This document shows, one piece after another, positions 61,698-64,000 of a stretch of 64,000 nt of DNA. The position numbers and the translations under genes are program-made. Source of the DNA: Azospirillum lipoferum 4B (GTDB lineage Bacteria; Pseudomonadota; Alphaproteobacteria; Azospirillales; Azospirillaceae). The stretch covers positions 1,500,501-1,564,500 of the forward strand of contig NC_016622.1 in NCBI RefSeq assembly GCF_000283655.1, written 5' to 3'. Position 1 is the stretch's first letter, and each line of letters begins with the position of its first letter. Below the pieces are notes generated by a model. The model had not been told where the DNA came from. It did no database searches and was given only the letters and a program-made list of their open reading frames with translations.

Positions 61698-62092
61698 GGA
61701 TCGCCGCTGGCGGGAATCTCCCGCATCCGGAAGACGACATGCCGCAGATCCTCGGCGAAATCCTCGCCCAGTTCGCGCATGGCCTCGTCGTTTTCCTCCA
61801 CGCACCAGGTCAGCGTCACCGGCCGGCCGGTCTTGGCTACGGTCTCCAGCATCTGGAAGATGTTCATCAATGCTTTGGCGCTGGAACTGTTGAAATACAG
61901 CAATTCCATGTTGAAATGGATCGGAGCGCCATCGGTGCGGGCCAGATAGCCACGCAGCGCGTCGAACACCGGGCCGAAGAAGCCGGCGACGTCGTCGGGA
62001 TAGGATTCGCCGGTCATGCGTAAATGGCCGCCGGCGAAGTCGAAGGAGACGCCCGGCGTGCGTCCGGTGGCGGGGATGGTCAGGCTGTCCAT
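61694..62092 (-). CDS. SiaC-family regulatory phosphoprotein (DUF1987)
   Basis: A 132-residue protein of the DUF1987/SiaC family. It starts with TIPATGRTPGVSFDFAGGHLRMTGESYPDD and contains MELLYFNSSSAKALMNIF, the block that in Pseudomonas aeruginosa SiaC carries the regulatory Thr phosphorylated by SiaB. Here the equivalent residue is Ser69. SiaC binds and activates a partner only when unphosphorylated. It sits between the SiaB-like gene (24 bp upstream) and the kinase gene (4-bp overlap). Confidence 0.87.
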   Translation of the reverse strand: MDSLTIPATGRTPGVSFDFAGGHLRMTGESYPDDVAGFFGPVFDALRGYLARTDGAPIHFNMELLYFNSSSAKALMNIFQMLETVAKTGRPVTLTWCVEENDEAMRELGEDFAEDLRHVVFRMREIPASGDP

Positions 62093-62115
62093 GGCTCGTC
62101 GCTCGGTTCGGCCGC

Positions 62116-62667
62116 TCAGACGCGGACCTTGAGGCAGAAGAAGCTGCGGTCCGCGTCCATCGCGTCGAAGTCGTAGTCGATGGGATCGCTGGCCCGCCGG
62201 GCGATCTCGATCAGCCCCAGGGTCGCACCGCGACTGCCGTCGTCCGGTTCCTCCCGAAGCTGTTCGCGGTAGTAGTTCTTGATGCCATCGCGGTCGAGGC
62301 TCTTCAGATGGTCCAGCCTCTGCTTCAGGCGTGGAACGTCACCATTGCGCACGGTGTTGCCGCAGACGATGAAGACCTTGCCGTCCTCCACCCCAATGGT
62401 CACCATTCCGGCGCTGAGTTCGACCGCGCGGCCGGCGCTGCCGGACATCTTTTCCGCCGAATAGCGGATGATGTTCTGCATCTGCTCGACAAAAACGGAG
62501 AAGACCCGGCGGATGGTGGGACCGTCGGCCTCTTCCAAAGCCATCTTTTCCCGCAACGCCTCGCCCAAGGAATAAAGTATCCCTTCCGACAAGTATCCGC
62601 TGAAGGAAAACAGAATACCCTTGTCATCCAGATCGCGTTTTATCGCCGCATACTGCTGTGCAAGCAT
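62116..62667 (-). CDS. SiaB-family protein kinase (DUF6272)
   Basis: A 183-residue soluble protein of the SiaB/DUF6272 family, a Bergerat-fold kinase. Blocks: GILFSFSGYLSEGILYSLGEALREKM, IRRVFSVFVEQMQNIIRYSAE (containing the N box), VEDGKVFIVCGN, and RGATLGLIEIARRASDPIDYDFD near the end. SiaB phosphorylates SiaC. It is directly upstream of the SiaC-like gene, completing a kinase-phosphatase-target set with the SiaA-like gene. Confidence 0.85.
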   Translation of the reverse strand: MLAQQYAAIKRDLDDKGILFSFSGYLSEGILYSLGEALREKMALEEADGPTIRRVFSVFVEQMQNIIRYSAEKMSGSAGRAVELSAGMVTIGVEDGKVFIVCGNTVRNGDVPRLKQRLDHLKSLDRDGIKNYYREQLREEPDDGSRGATLGLIEIARRASDPIDYDFDAMDADRSFFCLKVRV

Positions 62668-62769
62668 GGGAGCCGCCGGATTTTCCGTCAGTGCCTGACA
62701 TGTGCCAACTATCTCATTCCCTAGGCCAAAGGGCCATAGCCTTTCGAACAGGCGCGAGATCCGGAGCCA

Positions 62770-64000
62770 TCACACCGGCAACACGACCCGAAAGGTCGAT
62801 CCCTTGCCGAGTTCGCTGTCCACCGCCACGGCACCGCCATGAAGCAGAACAATCTGCTGCACGGTGTGCAGCCCTATACCGGTGCCCGGAATACCCGAGG
62901 CGCCGGAGCCGCGAAAGAAACGGTCGAACAGGCGCGGTATCTCCGATTCCGGAATACCCCGGCCACGGTCGGTCACTTCGATCACCGCCATCGCGCCGTC
63001 GGTATCGCCATGCAGCAGGATCGGCCCGCCCTGTCCGGAATATTTGACCGCGTTGTTGACCAGATTGGTCAGAACCAGTCCGATGAGATGGGCGTCGATT
63101 TCCGCGCGACGTGGCAACCCATCCAACTCCATCCGGAAGTCACGGTCCGGATAGGCGACGCGAAAGGGGCGGACGACACTGCGGATCAGATCGGGAAGAT
63201 CGACCTCCGCGCGTTCGAGCACCAGCGCATTGCTCTGCAGCCGTTCGTCGGTCAGATGGGCGTCGATCAGGCCGGTCAAGCGCTGGACGCTGCCACGGAT
63301 CACCGCCAGCCTTTCCAGCATCTCCGGCTCCACCTGTTCCGCCTTCATGGCGAGCAGCTGGGCGGCGCTGTCGATGATGGCGAGAGGGGTGCGGAACTCG
63401 TGGCTGACCATGCCCAGGAACTGGCGCTGGCGGTCGCGCGCCAGCAATTCGCACTCCAGCGCGCGCTCCACCCGTTCCTTGGCCAGGATCAGCGCCTTCT
63501 GGTTGGCGGCCAATTCGTTGGTGCGCTCCTCCACACGCCGCTCGAGCGAGCGGTTCAGCGCCACCAGCTCCTCATACAGGCAGACATTGTCGAAGCCGAT
63601 CGCGACGCGGTTGCAGAACAGTTCCAGCAGCCGGTGCTCGTCGGGGGTGTAGGGCTCCGCCCGCTCCAGCCGGAAGACGGTCACTCCATGCTCGCGCGTG
63701 CGGAAAACCAGCACGCACCGGTCATCCCGGTACAGGTTGCGCTGGCTCCGCAGCACATCCTCGATCTCCGCCGTCGCGTCGGCCGGAAGAACGTCGGCAA
63801 CGGGCATGCCGATGCTGCAGGCGAACTCCCCAAGTCCGGCCACCAGCGCCACCGACCGGCTGCCGTCACCGCGCTCCAGCGGACGGCAGGCAAGCACGGA
63901 GGGTGTGCCGCCCGGATCGACGAGACGGGCAATCTGCTCCACCAGCTGTTCGACGAAGGCGCGCATCGACCGCATTTCGAACAGGGAGGCCGATGCATGG
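62770..64000 (-). CDS. DUF3369-histidine kinase protein, 5' end outside the window
   Basis: The frame is open to the right edge, so the N-terminus is missing; at least 410 residues remain. The visible N-terminal part, FEMRSMRAFVEQLVEQIARLVDPGGTPSVL to about 165, is a DUF3369 domain with an attached helix ERRVEERTNEL. Histidine kinase domains follow: HisKA with FLGMVSHEFRTPLAIIDSAAQLL and ATPase with NLVNNAVKYS, DRGRGIPESEIPRLFDRFF and TGIGLHTV. In known proteins DUF3369 follows a receiver domain, so the missing part is probably a receiver. It is the first gene of the kinase-Sia group on this strand, 102 bp before the SiaB-like gene. Confidence 0.8.
   Translation of the reverse strand, partial: HASASLFEMRSMRAFVEQLVEQIARLVDPGGTPSVLACRPLERGDGSRSVALVAGLGEFACSIGMPVADVLPADATAEIEDVLRSQRNLYRDDRCVLVFRTREHGVTVFRLERAEPYTPDEHRLLELFCNRVAIGFDNVCLYEELVALNRSLERRVEERTNELAANQKALILAKERVERALECELLARDRQRQFLGMVSHEFRTPLAIIDSAAQLLAMKAEQVEPEMLERLAVIRGSVQRLTGLIDAHLTDERLQSNALVLERAEVDLPDLIRSVVRPFRVAYPDRDFRMELDGLPRRAEIDAHLIGLVLTNLVNNAVKYSGQGGPILLHGDTDGAMAVIEVTDRGRGIPESEIPRLFDRFFRGSGASGIPGTGIGLHTVQQIVLLHGGAVAVDSELGKGSTFRVVLPV

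Overview
High-GC (roughly two-thirds G+C) alphaproteobacterial chromosome, almost certainly Azospirillum or a close Rhodospirillales relative. The evidence is the gene content: a complete aapJQMP amino-acid transporter, a NifO-type nitrogenase-associated ArsC-like protein, a phasin, a SAM-II riboswitch, FNR, CtrA and EcfG-type sites, and many large multidomain kinases. I see no tRNA, rRNA, CRISPR array, prophage or insertion sequence; this is core or persistent chromosome with dense, mostly short transcription units.

Layout. 0-2.5 kb: 3' end of an alanyl-tRNA editing gene, sseA, two acetyltransferases and a small membrane protein. 2.5-2.8 kb: two tandem small-RNA genes, each with an FNR box. 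2.8-10.5 kb: hisC, aapJQMP, metC and hisI, then a third copy of the same small RNA. 11-14.5 kb: RTX protein behind two CtrA boxes, PRC-barrel lipoprotein, TRAP permease pair. 14.7-21.5 kb: bpt, alpha-E/ATP-grasp pair, motB behind a CtrA box, flavin reductase, small envelope proteins, SCP2 protein. 21.7-27.5 kb: fatty-acid or branched-chain catabolism block (fadD, LiuR-like MerR regulator, thioesterase, etfB, etfA, VOC protein). 27.6-34 kb: two sensor kinases facing each other, then murJ. 34-37.6 kb: SAM-II riboswitch and metZ, phasin, CDF metal exporter, OsmC protein. 37.6-44 kb: YjbH outer-membrane protein, DUF1328 protein, ECF sigma factor, lytic transglycosylase, small proteins. 44-57 kb: methyltransferase, RAM-domain protein, DEAD-box helicase, hydrolases, parE, YciA thioesterase, NifO-like protein, NitT/TauT-type ABC transporter, FtsH paralogue. 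57.3-64 kb: signalling cluster built on a SiaA-like phosphatase, SiaB-like kinase and SiaC-like phosphoprotein, with a response regulator and two kinases.

The two most interesting systems. (1) A family of three ~58-64-nt small RNAs (two in tandem, one 7.8 kb away). Each has an FNR box centred exactly 41.5 bp upstream of the same predicted start, an identical 18-nt 5' segment carrying an anti-Shine-Dalgarno CCCTCCCT core, and its own intrinsic terminator. The core is perfectly complementary to the ribosome-binding sites of at least two genes in this window (DUF1328 protein and dctQ). (2) A SiaABC-type partner-switching module in which the usual diguanylate cyclase output is not visible; histidine kinases and a receiver-type regulator occupy the locus instead.

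Regulatory sites link the blocks: EcfG-type general-stress promoters before the phasin and DUF1328 genes, a LiuR-like operator between the SCP2 gene and fadD, and a SAM-II riboswitch plus terminator before metZ. All functional calls rest on reading the translated sequences by eye; no database search was run.
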